Source of the DNA: Psychromicrobium xiongbiense
GTDB lineage: Bacteria > Actinomycetota > Actinomycetes > Actinomycetales > Micrococcaceae
NCBI RefSeq assembly: GCF_030271165.1
Contig: NZ_JASSZH010000009.1
Coordinates: 124,001 to 188,000, forward strand
Reading direction: 5' to 3'
DNA length: 64,000 bases
Shown here: piece after piece, positions 1 to 8,060 of the stretch
Numbering within the stretch: position 1 is the first letter of the stretch
Layout of the letters: each line of letters begins with the position of its first letter
The notes under the pieces: generated by a model
Databases searched by the model: none
The model's input: only the letters and a program-made list of their open reading frames with translations
Told to the model about the DNA's origin: nothing
Made by a program: the position numbers and the translations under genes

Positions 1-1146
1 ACGGCGCTGGGGATTCTCCGGGAACTGCTCGCGGCTGGCGTGGTGGTGCGCATCCCGGAGTCAGAGCGCGGCCCCGATGGCCGCGGACTGCGTCTCACGG
101 TGGATGTCCAGGCGGATTTCGCACTGAATCAGCCGCTCTCCCCCTTTGCACTGGCTGCCCTGGAACTCCTGGACCCGGAGAGCCCCGACTACGCTCTTGA
201 CCTGCTCTCCGTCATTGAATCCACGCTGGAGAATCCCCGTCAGGTTCTGGCGGCCCAGCGCAATTACGCCCGGAGCGAGGCAGTGGCCCAGATGAAGGCG
301 GAGGGGATGGAGTATGAGCAGCGGATGACCGCACTGGAAGCCATCGACTACCCGCAGCCGCTGGGTGAGCTGCTTCACCAGGCCTTTGAGACCTATCGGG
401 CCGGCGCACCGTGGCTGGGTGACTTTCAGGTACAGCCGAAGTCGGTGCTGCGGGATCTGCTGGAACGGGCCATGAATTTCGGTGAATTCGTCCGCTTCTA
501 TTCGCTGGCCCGTAGCGAGGGAATTCTGTTGCGTTACCTGGCCGATGCGCTCCGGGCTCTGCGTCAGACCGTGCCGCCGAGTGCACGAACACCCGAGGTC
601 GAGGACACCATCGAATGGCTCGGTGAGATCGTGCGGCAGACCGACTCCTCCCTGCTGGATGAATGGGAGGCCATGATGGGCCTGGACATCAGCTCTCTGG
701 GCAGCGGGCAACTGGACAGTGCTGCGCTCAGCGAAGCTGCCCACCACGCGACACAGAACACTCCTCAGCCGCTGACCGGGAATGAACGGGCGTTCCGGGT
801 CATGGTGCGCAATGAGATGTTCCGGCGCGTGACGCTGGCCTCACGCGATGACTTCCGTGCCCTTGGTGAGCTCGATGCCGATGCCGGCTGGCCGGCCTCC
901 CGCTGGGAGGACGCGCTGGGCGAGTACTGGGACGAGCATGACGAGCTCGATGCCGGACCGCAGGCTCGCGGCCCCGCGCTTTTCGACCTCACAGTGCAAC
1001 CGGGTGGCAGGCGATGGAAGGCCCGACAGATCATCGCGGACCCGGCCGGTCATCACGACTGGTCGATGAGTGCCGAGGTGGATCTTGACGCCTCGGACGA
1101 GGCGGGGTACGCCGTGCTCAGGTTCCTGGACATGAGCCGCAACTAG
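1..1146 (+). CDS. DUF3516 DEAD/DEAH-box RNA helicase, C-terminal part (5' end outside window)
   Basis: The reading frame is open from base 1, so this is the 3' portion of a gene that starts before the window; about 381 residues are visible. They match the DUF3516 region that follows the two RecA-like helicase lobes in a family of about 850-residue actinobacterial helicases. Visible family features are the PQPLGELLHQAFETY segment, the NFGEFVRFYSLARSEG segment and the acidic C-terminal nuclear-transport-factor-like part rich in Trp and Asp. The helicase motifs themselves lie upstream, so the function (ATP-dependent RNA or DNA unwinding) rests on family knowledge. An imperfect direct repeat (about 1180-1230, containing GGCCCC and CACGTGGG) follows the stop. 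Confidence 0.8.
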   Translation, partial: TALGILRELLAAGVVVRIPESERGPDGRGLRLTVDVQADFALNQPLSPFALAALELLDPESPDYALDLLSVIESTLENPRQVLAAQRNYARSEAVAQMKAEGMEYEQRMTALEAIDYPQPLGELLHQAFETYRAGAPWLGDFQVQPKSVLRDLLERAMNFGEFVRFYSLARSEGILLRYLADALRALRQTVPPSARTPEVEDTIEWLGEIVRQTDSSLLDEWEAMMGLDISSLGSGQLDSAALSEAAHHATQNTPQPLTGNERAFRVMVRNEMFRRVTLASRDDFRALGELDADAGWPASRWEDALGEYWDEHDELDAGPQARGPALFDLTVQPGGRRWKARQIIADPAGHHDWSMSAEVDLDASDEAGYAVLRFLDMSRN

Positions 1147-1234
1147 TCCCCATGTCCTCCCACCGCTCGTATCTCACGGCAGGCCCCTCGGACACGTGGG
1201 CCCCGCCGAAAGGCCCCTGGCACGTGGGTCCGGA

Positions 1235-1240
1235 TAAAGT
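1235..1240 (+). promoter_or_regulatory. -10 hexamer TAAAGT, six bases before the GNAT start
   Basis: TAAAGT lies exactly 6 nt before the ATG at 1247 and there is no Shine-Dalgarno sequence. A transcript starting about 7 nt after a -10 box would begin at the ATG, so a leaderless mRNA is likely. No clear -35 box is visible. Confidence 0.45.
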
Positions 1241-1246
1241 TGGTGC

Positions 1247-1723
1247 ATGACTCTTCGTGCTGCCGTGCCCTCTGACGTTCCGGTCCTGTTGGAACTGATC
1301 CATGATCTGGCGATCTACGAAAAGGAGCCGGATGCCGTTAAGACGACAGCGGAGATGCTTCACGCAGCGCTTTTTGCCCCGAATCCTCAGGTATACGCCA
1401 CGATGGCCGAGGATGAGCACGGCGTCCAGGGCTGCGCCATCTGGTTCCTGAGCTTCTCCACCTGGGAAGGTGTGCACGGAATCTATCTGGAGGACCTTTA
1501 CGTCCGCCCGGAAGCCCGCGGCCGCGGTCACGGCAAGGCGTTGCTGCTTCATCTGGCTCAGCTGGCCCTGCAGCGCGGTTATGCGCGAGTGGAGTGGAGC
1601 GTTCTGAAGTGGAACACGCCCTCCATCGGCTTCTATCGTTCGCTGGGCGCACACTCCCAGGACGAGTGGACGACGTTCCGGCTCGACGGCCCGGCGCTGG
1701 CAGAAGCCGCAGCCAATTCCTGA
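1247..1723 (+). CDS. GNAT N-acetyltransferase, spermidine/spermine (SAT1)-like
   Basis: A 158-residue protein spanning a single GNAT fold. The acetyl-CoA binding motif A is visible as VRPEARGRGHGK, and the downstream EWSVLKWNTPSIGFYRSLGA segment is the motif B region characteristic of the diamine (spermidine/spermine) acetyltransferase subfamily. It would transfer acetyl from acetyl-CoA to a small amine in the cytoplasm; the actual substrate cannot be told from sequence. It converges with terC, whose stop lies 6 bp away. The start was chosen at the ATG preceded by a -10-like hexamer, which implies a leaderless message. Confidence 0.85.
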   Translation: MTLRAAVPSDVPVLLELIHDLAIYEKEPDAVKTTAEMLHAALFAPNPQVYATMAEDEHGVQGCAIWFLSFSTWEGVHGIYLEDLYVRPEARGRGHGKALLLHLAQLALQRGYARVEWSVLKWNTPSIGFYRSLGAHSQDEWTTFRLDGPALAEAAANS

Positions 1724-1729
1724 TAGTTT

Positions 1730-2785
1730 CTAGCGGTCCGTGCCGAGGCCGGCTGAGTCCTGGGCCTCCGGAGTCTGAGACTCCACACCCGCAGAGTCCG
1801 TAGCGGCGCCCACCTTCGTCTTACGGGAGACCAACAGGCTGGCTACCGTGGCAACCAGGATCGTCGCCACAATGACCACCAGCGACAGCCAGGTCGGGAT
1901 TTCCGGCGCCCACTCGATGGAGTGTCCGCCGTTGATGAAGGGAAGTTCATTGGCGTGCATCGCGTGGAAGACCAGCTTCAGGCCGATAAAGGCCAGAATT
2001 ACCGAGAGCGCGTGCTTCAGAAAAACCAGTCGAGTCAACAGGCCACCCAGCAGGAAATAGAGCTGGCGTAGCCCCATCAACGCAAAGATGTTGGCCGTGA
2101 AGACAATGAATGGCTCATTGGTGAGCCCGAAGATCGCCGGGATGGAGTCGACGGCAAAGAGCAGATCCGTCAGTCCCAGGGCGATGAAGACCAGGAACAT
2201 CGGTGTCCACATCTTCTTGCCGTCGACCACCGTACGCGCCTTGGCCCCATCAAAGTCCGCGGAGATCGGCAGGATTCGTCGGAGTCCCCGAATCAGGGCA
2301 TTGTCCCCCGCCCCTTCTTCATCCTCATCAGAGCCGCGCGCCTGCTGCCAGGCTGTGTACAGCAGGAAGAACCCGAAGAGGTAAAACACCCAGCTGAAGT
2401 TCTCGATCACTGCGGCACCGAGCAGAATAAAGATACCGCGGAGCACCAGGGCAACGATGATGCCGACCATCAGGGCTTCCTGCTGGTATTTTCTGGGAAC
2501 GCCGAACCGCGCAAGCACGATGATGAAGACAAAGAGATTGTCGATGCTCAGGGTGTATTCAGTCACCCACCCGGCGATGAACTGCGAACCTAATTCGGCT
2601 CCGGTGAAGAGGAACATCAGGGCCGCGAAGACCAGCGCCAGGCCGATGTAGAAGGTGATCCACCAGCCGGCTTCACGCATGGACGGCTCGTGGGGGCGTT
2701 TGAGCACCAGCAGCAGATCGCAGAGCAGGACCAGACCCAGAACCACAAAGGTTCCGATCTCAAAAATCAAGGGGAGCTGGGTCAT
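1730..2785 (-). CDS. terC: TerC/Alx-family membrane protein, probable Mn2+ exporter
   Basis: A 351-residue polytopic membrane protein with about nine hydrophobic segments. The family signatures are present: the EYTLSIDNLFVF motif (Asp82, Asn83) and the second GLTDLLFAVDSIPAIF motif (Asp207, Asp213), which supply metal-coordinating acidic residues in the TerC/LysE superfamily. A charged DEDEEGAG loop sits between the two halves. In characterised relatives (E. coli Alx, B. subtilis MeeF/MeeY) the role is Mn2+ efflux, often to feed exported metalloenzymes. The 5' leader resembles a yybP-ykoY Mn2+ riboswitch, which supports manganese rather than tellurite as the physiological ligand. Confidence 0.9.
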   Translation of the reverse strand: MTQLPLIFEIGTFVVLGLVLLCDLLLVLKRPHEPSMREAGWWITFYIGLALVFAALMFLFTGAELGSQFIAGWVTEYTLSIDNLFVFIIVLARFGVPRKYQQEALMVGIIVALVLRGIFILLGAAVIENFSWVFYLFGFFLLYTAWQQARGSDEDEEGAGDNALIRGLRRILPISADFDGAKARTVVDGKKMWTPMFLVFIALGLTDLLFAVDSIPAIFGLTNEPFIVFTANIFALMGLRQLYFLLGGLLTRLVFLKHALSVILAFIGLKLVFHAMHANELPFINGGHSIEWAPEIPTWLSLVVIVATILVATVASLLVSRKTKVGAATDSAGVESQTPEAQDSAGLGTDR

Positions 2786-2799
2786 CAGAGACCTTTCGG

Positions 2800-2916
2800 G
2801 GATGGGCGGAATCGCCGCAAGTCTCTCCGCCGCTGAACGGCCGCTACGCCCGGTCAGGCAACTGTGCCCAACGTGTTGACGTTCGTAGCGCTGAAGGATA
2901 CTCCCCTACGTTGCTT
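2800..2916 (-). ncRNA. Putative Mn2+-sensing yybP-ykoY riboswitch in the terC leader
   Basis: Read on the minus strand, the terC leader contains the hallmark GGGGAGTA element (about 2900-2907) followed by CGCTACG and, further on, CGTAGCG, which can form a 7-bp helix. GAACGTCAACA and TTGGGCA follow in the order seen in the E. coli alx leader, and the leader closes with GAGACTTGC. The outer strands GCAA and TTGC can pair as P1. These are the landmarks of the yybP-ykoY (manganese) class as I know it. A covariance-model search was not possible, so exact limits are approximate. Confidence 0.6.
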
Positions 2917-2918
2917 CT

Positions 2919-2924
2919 ATTCTA
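2919..2924 (-). promoter_or_regulatory. -10 box TAGAAT for the terC leader transcript
   Basis: TAGAAT on the minus strand lies just upstream of the predicted first base of the riboswitch, so transcription would start at the beginning of the aptamer. The -35 region is weak. Confidence 0.4.
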
Positions 2925-2968
2925 TCAGTCAGCTGGCCTCTGAATCGGACGGAGTCCATCGGCGCCCC

Positions 2969-5056
2969 TCAGGCATGCCCCGCCGACTGCATCTGGCGCA
3001 ACTCCTTCTTCAGATCTCCCACTTCGTCTCTCAGCCGGGCAGCTAGTTCAAACTGCAGTTCAGCGGCTGCCGCATGCATCTGAGCGGTGAGTTGTTCGAT
3101 CAGGTCCACCAGATCTTCCGCGGGCACCGCCGCCAGCCCATCCCGGCGCACCGTGGTGCCGGACTTGCCCTTTCCTTTGCCGCGGCCCTTACCATTGGCC
3201 TCCAGCAGGCTCTGGGTATCGGCATCCTCCCGCGCCAGCGAATCGGTGATATCGGCGATCTTCTTACGGAGGGGCTGCGGGTCGATGCCGTGTTCCAGGT
3301 TGTAGGCGGTCTGGACAGCGCGGCGCCGGTTGGTCTCATCGATGGCGACCGCCATCGAGTCGGTAATCTTGTCCGCGTACATGTGGACCTCACCGGAGAC
3401 ATTACGAGCCGCACGGCCAATGGTCTGAATCAGCGAGGTGGCCGAGCGCAGGAAGCCTTCCTTATCGGCATCGAGGATACTCACCAGGGAGACCTCAGGG
3501 AGGTCCAGGCCTTCACGGAGCAGGTTGATGCCCACCAGGACGTCGAAGGTGCCCAGGCGAAGTTCACGCAGCAACTCCACGCGACGCAGGGTGTCGACAT
3601 CGGAGTGCAGGTACTGCACCTTCACCCCGTGGCCGAGCAGATACTCCGTCAGATCCTCCGCCATACGTTTGGTCAGCGTGGTGACCAGAACCCGTTCGTC
3701 CTTCTCCACCCGGGTCCGAATCTCACCCAGGAGATCGTCAATCTGCCCCTTGGTCGGCTTGATCACAATCTCAGGGTCAACCAGGCCGGTGGGCCGGATG
3801 ATCTGCTGCACCACGCCGTCGGCCTTACCGAGCTCGTATTTGCCGGGTGTTGCGGAGAGATAGACGGTCTGGCCGACTCGCTCCAGGAACTCGTCCCATT
3901 TGAGTGGCCGGTTATCCATCGCAGAAGGCAGCCGGAAGCCGTGCTCCACCAGGGTGCGTTTACGTGACATGTCCCCTTCGTACATGGCACCGATCTGTGG
4001 CACGGTGACGTGGGACTCGTCGATCACCAGCAGGAAGTCGTCCGGAAAGTAGTCGATCAGGCAATGCGGAGCGCTGCCCGCCTCCCGGCCGTCAATGTGC
4101 CGCGAGTAGTTTTCGATGCCGTTGCAGAAGCCCATCTGCTGCATCATTTCAAGGTCGTAGGTGGTTCGCATCCGCAACCGCTGCGCTTCCAACAGCTTGT
4201 TCTGACTCTCCAGAACCGCGAGCCGGGCGGCAAGCTCGTCCTCGATCCGGGTGATCGCCTTGGCCATCCGCTCGGGGCCAGCCACATAGTGCGAGGCAGG
4301 GAAGATATACATCTCCGTCTCCTCCCGGATCACCTCACCGGTCAACGGGTGCAGAGTGTAGATTCGCTCCACTTCATCGCCGAAGAACTCGATACGCAGA
4401 GCCTGTTCCTCATACATGGGAATGATCTCCACGGTATCCCCGCGCACCCGGAAGGTTCCGCGATGAAAATCGGTGTCATTGCGGGTGTACTGCATGTTGA
4501 CGAACTGGCGCAGCATGGCATCCCGGTTCAGTTCCTGCCCGCGTCGCACCGTGACCATCCCGGCGACGTATTCTTCGGGAGTACCCAGGCCATAGATACA
4601 GGAGACAGTGGCCACCACGATCACATCCCGGCGAGTCAGCAGGGAGTTCGTTGCAGAGTGACGCAGCCGTTCCACCTCCTCATTCACCGAGGAGTCCTTC
4701 TCAATGAAGGTGTCGGTCTGCGGAACGTAGGCCTCCGGCTGGTAGTAGTCGTAGTAAGAGACGAAGTACTCCACCGCGTTATTCGGCAGGAGCTCCCGGA
4801 ATTCATTCGCCAGCTGCGCTGCCAGGGTCTTGTTCTGCACCATGACCAGCGTGGGCCGTTGCACCTGCTCGATCAGCCAGGCCGTCGTTGCCGATTTACC
4901 GGTTCCCGTAGCGCCCAGCAGGACGACGTCCTTCTCCCCTGCGTTGATCCGTTCGGCAAGCTCAGCAATGGCTGCCGGCTGATCCCCGGCTGGCTGATAG
5001 TCGCTGATCACTTCGAAGGGAGCGACGACCCGTTCGATCTGCTGTGCGAGACTCAT
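2969..5056 (-). CDS. uvrB: UvrABC excinuclease subunit B
   Basis: A 695-residue protein of normal UvrB length. It scans damage with UvrA, melts the strand and loads UvrC in nucleotide excision repair. Visible motifs are Walker A GATGTGKS near residue 50, the beta-hairpin tyrosine region [21 protein letters not shown] that is inserted behind the damaged strand, the DESH box, motif [11 protein letters not shown], and a C-terminal UVR motif (the last about 45 residues, [20 protein letters not shown]) for UvrC contact. There is no Shine-Dalgarno sequence; a TAGCGT hexamer sits 6 nt before the ATG, so the message is probably leaderless. I saw no LexA box in the upstream 180 bp. Confidence 0.97.
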   Translation of the reverse strand: MSLAQQIERVVAPFEVISDYQPAGDQPAAIAELAERINAGEKDVVLLGATGTGKSATTAWLIEQVQRPTLVMVQNKTLAAQLANEFRELLPNNAVEYFVSYYDYYQPEAYVPQTDTFIEKDSSVNEEVERLRHSATNSLLTRRDVIVVATVSCIYGLGTPEEYVAGMVTVRRGQELNRDAMLRQFVNMQYTRNDTDFHRGTFRVRGDTVEIIPMYEEQALRIEFFGDEVERIYTLHPLTGEVIREETEMYIFPASHYVAGPERMAKAITRIEDELAARLAVLESQNKLLEAQRLRMRTTYDLEMMQQMGFCNGIENYSRHIDGREAGSAPHCLIDYFPDDFLLVIDESHVTVPQIGAMYEGDMSRKRTLVEHGFRLPSAMDNRPLKWDEFLERVGQTVYLSATPGKYELGKADGVVQQIIRPTGLVDPEIVIKPTKGQIDDLLGEIRTRVEKDERVLVTTLTKRMAEDLTEYLLGHGVKVQYLHSDVDTLRRVELLRELRLGTFDVLVGINLLREGLDLPEVSLVSILDADKEGFLRSATSLIQTIGRAARNVSGEVHMYADKITDSMAVAIDETNRRRAVQTAYNLEHGIDPQPLRKKIADITDSLAREDADTQSLLEANGKGRGKGKGKSGTTVRRDGLAAVPAEDLVDLIEQLTAQMHAAAAELQFELAARLRDEVGDLKKELRQMQSAGHA

Positions 5057-5062
5057 AGCACT

Positions 5063-5068
5063 ACGCTA
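5063..5068 (-). promoter_or_regulatory. -10 hexamer TAGCGT, six bases before uvrB
   Basis: On the minus strand TAGCGT is followed by 6 nt and the uvrB ATG, the same leaderless layout seen at several other genes here. Confidence 0.4.
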
Positions 5069-5173
5069 CGTCGGGGCACCGACAGTTTGCGATCCAGTCA
5101 GAGAACCACGGCAATCCCTTCCCTGGATAAACGCGAAATGCGGTAAAAAGTCGTCTACGCTGCTCAGTAAGAC

Positions 5174-5187
5174 TGCGAAACTTCGCA
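5174..5187. promoter_or_regulatory. Perfect inverted repeat TGCGAA-AC-TTCGCA
   Basis: A 14-bp palindrome with 6-bp arms in the divergent uvrB / small membrane protein intergenic region, about 45 bp before the downstream start. It could be an operator, but no binding protein can be named. Confidence 0.25.
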
Positions 5188-5233
5188 TCGTACCCGCAAG
5201 AGATCTGCACCACTACACCTTCAGGAGACATCC

Positions 5234-5593
5234 ATGTCGGACAACCAAACCAGCAACTACCCGCCGGCGAGCCCTGCCGGTTCCTACGCTGCACCTGCCG
5301 AGGATCCCGGCAAGACCATGGGCATCATCGCGATCGTCCTGCCTTTTGTGGGCTTCGGACTCATCGGCATGATCCTGGGCTTCGTCGCCCGGTCGAAGTC
5401 CAAGAAAGCCGGATTCAAGAACACCCCGGCCCTCGTCGCCATCATCCTCGGCCTGATCTCCGTGGTCGTGACGACCATCCTGCTGATCATCGGCATTGTC
5501 GCTGCGGTCACCCTCGGCCAGACCTGCGCTCAGCTTGGCCCCGGTGTGCACAACCAGGGTGGCGTCCAGATCACCTGTGGCAGCAACTACTGA
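5234..5593 (+). CDS. Small DUF4190-like membrane protein
   Basis: A 119-residue protein with a Pro/Ser/Ala-rich cytoplasmic N-terminus (residues 1-30) and two hydrophobic segments (about 33-55 and 65-95) separated by the basic stretch RSKSKKAGFK, then a short C-terminal tail holding two cysteines (TCAQ and TCGS) that would face outside and could form a disulfide. The layout resembles DUF4190-type proteins, common in actinobacteria and of unknown function. A good ribosome binding site (AGGAGA) precedes the ATG by 7 nt. Confidence 0.7.
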   Translation: MSDNQTSNYPPASPAGSYAAPAEDPGKTMGIIAIVLPFVGFGLIGMILGFVARSKSKKAGFKNTPALVAIILGLISVVVTTILLIIGIVAAVTLGQTCAQLGPGVHNQGGVQITCGSNY

Positions 5594-5617
5594 CAGACAC
5601 TGCGTTTCACCACTGGC

Positions 5618-6826
5618 TCAGGCCCGTGGCGGCATCCAGCCGCTGCGGGCCTTCCACGTTTCCAGAGCCGGGTCGGCCACCTCAGTGAACCAAGGCTCCT
5701 TGGCCTGCGCGTAACCGCCCGCAGACTGATCCGCAGCATGCTCTGTAGCGAGCCGGACTTTCAGCGCCTCATAGTCCCGACGTGCCCGCTCGTCGGAGCG
5801 TAGCCAGTCGCGAAATGCCAGGGCATACTGCGCGCCGGTAGAACCATCGATCCGGACATGAAGATTAACCGCCCGCCCCGGGTCTGAGTTGGCATGGAGC
5901 CTCTTCTGCCAGTGTGCAGGGTCCGGATCACTGACTTTGGGTGTGTCCGCCCACTCACCGGGCACCCGTGGGAGCCCGATCCCGGCGAGAGCATCGTCCA
6001 ATGCGTCCGCCTGCTGCCACGACTGCACCCGCAGTTGAAGGTCGATGACGTCCTTGGCGGCCAACGCGGGTACCGCCGTGGAACCGATGTGATCCACGGC
6101 GACGCCGTCGGTTCCGGTCACCGCCAGAATACGCTGACGCAATCGCTCCGCCGTTGCGGGCCACTGCGGATCTGCCGGAACGATTCTGGCCGGTCCCGTC
6201 CGGGGCGCCTGCTCATGCCGGGACAGATGCCCGGCAAAGGGCAGCAGCCGCTGCTTCCACAGGGCCGTGGCCTGCAGGATGAGCTCGTCTGCCGTGCCCG
6301 TGTTCTCCAGCAGAACATCCGCCACTGCCCGCCGCTCCTCGTCGCTCGCCTGAGCCCGGATGCGTGCCCAGGCCTGGTCTGCGCTCATCCCCCGGTCACG
6401 GAGCAGCCGTTCGGCCCGCAGGTTCTCCGGCGCATCGACCACCAACACCAGATGGAATCGCTGCACCTGCCCGGTCTCGATCAGCAGCGGGATATCCTCC
6501 ACCACCACGGCGTCCGACGGGGCTGCTTCCCGGAGGGCTGTGCTGCGTTCGCGGACCAGCGGATGGACGACGCCGTTGAGCTTCTGCCGTTGCGCCTCGT
6601 CGCCGAAGACCAGGCCCGCAAGCCGTGCGCGGTGCAGCGAGCCGTCCGGGCTCAACACCCCGGTGCCAAAGGCCTCGGCAAGACGGACCAGCCCTTCAGT
6701 CCCCGGCTCCACGACCTCCCGGGCCAGCCGATCGGCATCGATCATCACGGCACCCATGGATTGCAAAGTTGCTGCCACCACTGATTTGCCCGCTGCAATA
6801 CCGCCTGTGAGCCCAATCGAAAGCAT
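5618..6826 (-). CDS. coaE: Dephospho-CoA kinase fused to a GrpB (UPF0157) domain
   Basis: A 402-residue two-domain protein. Residues 1-200 are dephospho-CoA kinase, the last step of coenzyme A synthesis: P-loop GLTGGIAAGKS at residues 5-15, the DADRLARE motif, and the LID region with RDRGMS. Residues 215-390 are a GrpB/UPF0157 nucleotidyltransferase-like domain, with the signatures VDHIGSTAVPALAAKDVIDLQ and HVRIDGSTG. This fusion is typical of actinobacteria, including M. tuberculosis CoaE; the GrpB part has been proposed to assist folding or regulation. The ATG overlaps, on the opposite strand, the start codon of the YigZ gene. TAATCT lies 6 nt upstream and there is no Shine-Dalgarno sequence, so the transcript is probably leaderless. 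Confidence 0.95.
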   Translation of the reverse strand: MLSIGLTGGIAAGKSVVAATLQSMGAVMIDADRLAREVVEPGTEGLVRLAEAFGTGVLSPDGSLHRARLAGLVFGDEAQRQKLNGVVHPLVRERSTALREAAPSDAVVVEDIPLLIETGQVQRFHLVLVVDAPENLRAERLLRDRGMSADQAWARIRAQASDEERRAVADVLLENTGTADELILQATALWKQRLLPFAGHLSRHEQAPRTGPARIVPADPQWPATAERLRQRILAVTGTDGVAVDHIGSTAVPALAAKDVIDLQLRVQSWQQADALDDALAGIGLPRVPGEWADTPKVSDPDPAHWQKRLHANSDPGRAVNLHVRIDGSTGAQYALAFRDWLRSDERARRDYEALKVRLATEHAADQSAGGYAQAKEPWFTEVADPALETWKARSGWMPPRA

Positions 6827-7562
6827 GACCCCAGATTATGCTGAATCGGTGCATTACAGCGTTTTACGCCCCGGAACGGAGAGCCGCCAGGAAATCGAGG
6901 TCCAGCGATCCCGGTTCATTGCCGTGCTCCGCAGAGTCGAGTCGGAAGAGGACGCCAGGTCCATGATCGCCGGGCTCCGCCAGCAGTATCGCGATGCCCG
7001 GCATCACTGCTCGGCCTTTGTTCTGGGGCCAGACCGACAGCAACGGCGCAGCAATGACGATGGCGAGCCGGCCGGCACCGCTGGACCGCCCATGCTCGAG
7101 GCACTCACCGGGCATACACCCACCAACGGCGTGGCAGATCTCTCCGATGTCTGCGCCGTCGTGATCCGCTATTTTGGCGGCACCCTACTGGGCACCGGCG
7201 GGCTGACCCGCGCGTATTCCTCGGCCGTGGCGTCGGCACTCGACGGAGCGAGCTTTCTCACCCGATCCAGGATGCGGATGGCTGCCTTGATCATTCCCAC
7301 TGCCGACATGGGTCGGTATCTCCACGCCTTCCGCCGGGCCGGGTACCCCGTGCTCGGTGAGAGCTACTCAGAATCCGGCAGCAACGTCAGAGTGCGCCTA
7401 GGTATCGCTGATGACGCCGGTGCCCTCGCGGAGGCTGCGGAGCTGACGGCACGCCTCGGCCTCGGAGCCCACCCGCTGGAACTGGGCGATCCCCTCTGGA
7501 TCGACGCCCCGGCATCGCCTGATGAGCATCAGCACGGGACGCAGGTTCGCCCTGGAACCTAG
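6825..7562 (+). CDS. YigZ/IMPACT family protein
   Basis: A 245-residue protein of the UPF0029/IMPACT family. The conserved core is clear: ARHHCSAFVLG, the NDDGEPAGTAGPPML signature, and VVIRYFGGTLLGTGGLTRAYSSA, followed by a C-terminal DUF1949-like ferredoxin fold. Bacterial YigZ has been linked to binding RNA or translation factors, but its role is not established. The ATG at 6825 lies across the coaE start codon on the other strand (the two starts share bases). An alternative GTG start at 6849 would remove 8 residues, which are outside the conserved core; neither start has a strong ribosome binding site. Confidence 0.85.
   Translation: MTPDYAESVHYSVLRPGTESRQEIEVQRSRFIAVLRRVESEEDARSMIAGLRQQYRDARHHCSAFVLGPDRQQRRSNDDGEPAGTAGPPMLEALTGHTPTNGVADLSDVCAVVIRYFGGTLLGTGGLTRAYSSAVASALDGASFLTRSRMRMAALIIPTADMGRYLHAFRRAGYPVLGESYSESGSNVRVRLGIADDAGALAEAAELTARLGLGAHPLELGDPLWIDAPASPDEHQHGTQVRPGT
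6833..6838 (-). promoter_or_regulatory. -10 hexamer TAATCT, six bases before coaE
   Basis: TAATCT on the minus strand followed by 6 nt and the coaE ATG. It lies inside the first codons of the divergent YigZ gene. Confidence 0.4.
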
Positions 7563-7571
7563 TTCGGCAGC

Positions 7572-7967
7572 CTAGTTAGGCACTGCCTGGAGGAAACGCG
7601 GACCGGAGCCCGGCGTGCCTGGCTGCAGGCGCCCACTCAGATCCGGAATCTCCAGGATGAACTCGGTGCCCATCGGCTGGTGGTAGTGATAGTCATCGCT
7701 CACCACTATGACCTGACGGGAACTGATCTCCCGGTTCACCACATCAATCGGAGCCTCAGCATCGGGAACCTGCAGAGTCCATCGCCAGACCAGATATCCC
7801 AGACCAGCGTCGAGCAGCAGGTTTTCCGCCACGTCGTAGTCCAGTAGCTCCGCAACCGGGTGGCCCAGCAAATCGTGTGGCCGGAAACCCCCGCCCTGCA
7901 GCTCGAGGTAGCCCACGATTTCGCGGTCTCCCGGACGGATCACGGTGATCCAGTCCTCAGAAATCAT
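7572..7967 (-). CDS. Conserved actinobacterial protein of unknown function
   Basis: A 131-residue acidic protein without signal peptide or membrane segment. It contains a GYLELQGGGFRPHDLLG stretch and ends in a proline/glycine-rich tail. I do not recognise a named domain. The start is supported by GGGAGGAG 6 nt before the ATG. It lies downstream of rpsA on the same strand but beyond the rpsA terminator hairpin, so it is probably transcribed separately or by read-through. Confidence 0.6.
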   Translation of the reverse strand: MISEDWITVIRPGDREIVGYLELQGGGFRPHDLLGHPVAELLDYDVAENLLLDAGLGYLVWRWTLQVPDAEAPIDVVNREISSRQVIVVSDDYHYHQPMGTEFILEIPDLSGRLQPGTPGSGPRFLQAVPN

Positions 7968-8014
7968 GATGCTCCTCCCGAGCGAACCGAGTTTGAGTGA
8001 TGAGGGTTAAACGG

Positions 8015-8051
8015 CCGATGGGCCGCTGCGCAGTGCGCAACGGCCCATCGG
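8015..8051 (-). terminator. rpsA transcription terminator hairpin
   Basis: An 11-bp perfect stem (CCGATGGGCCG, 8015-8025, pairing with 8041-8051) with a loop that contains a further GCGCA/TGCGC pairing, then GTTTAA on the minus strand. It lies 10 bp past the rpsA stop. The T tract is short, as is common in high-GC actinobacteria. Confidence 0.6.
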
Positions 8052-8060
8052 TTGACGGAA

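Noticed and set aside
5057..5233. LexA (SOS) box for uvrB
   Set aside because: No GAAC-N4-GTTC type site was found; the TGCGAA-AC-TTCGCA palindrome nearby does not match the actinobacterial LexA consensus.
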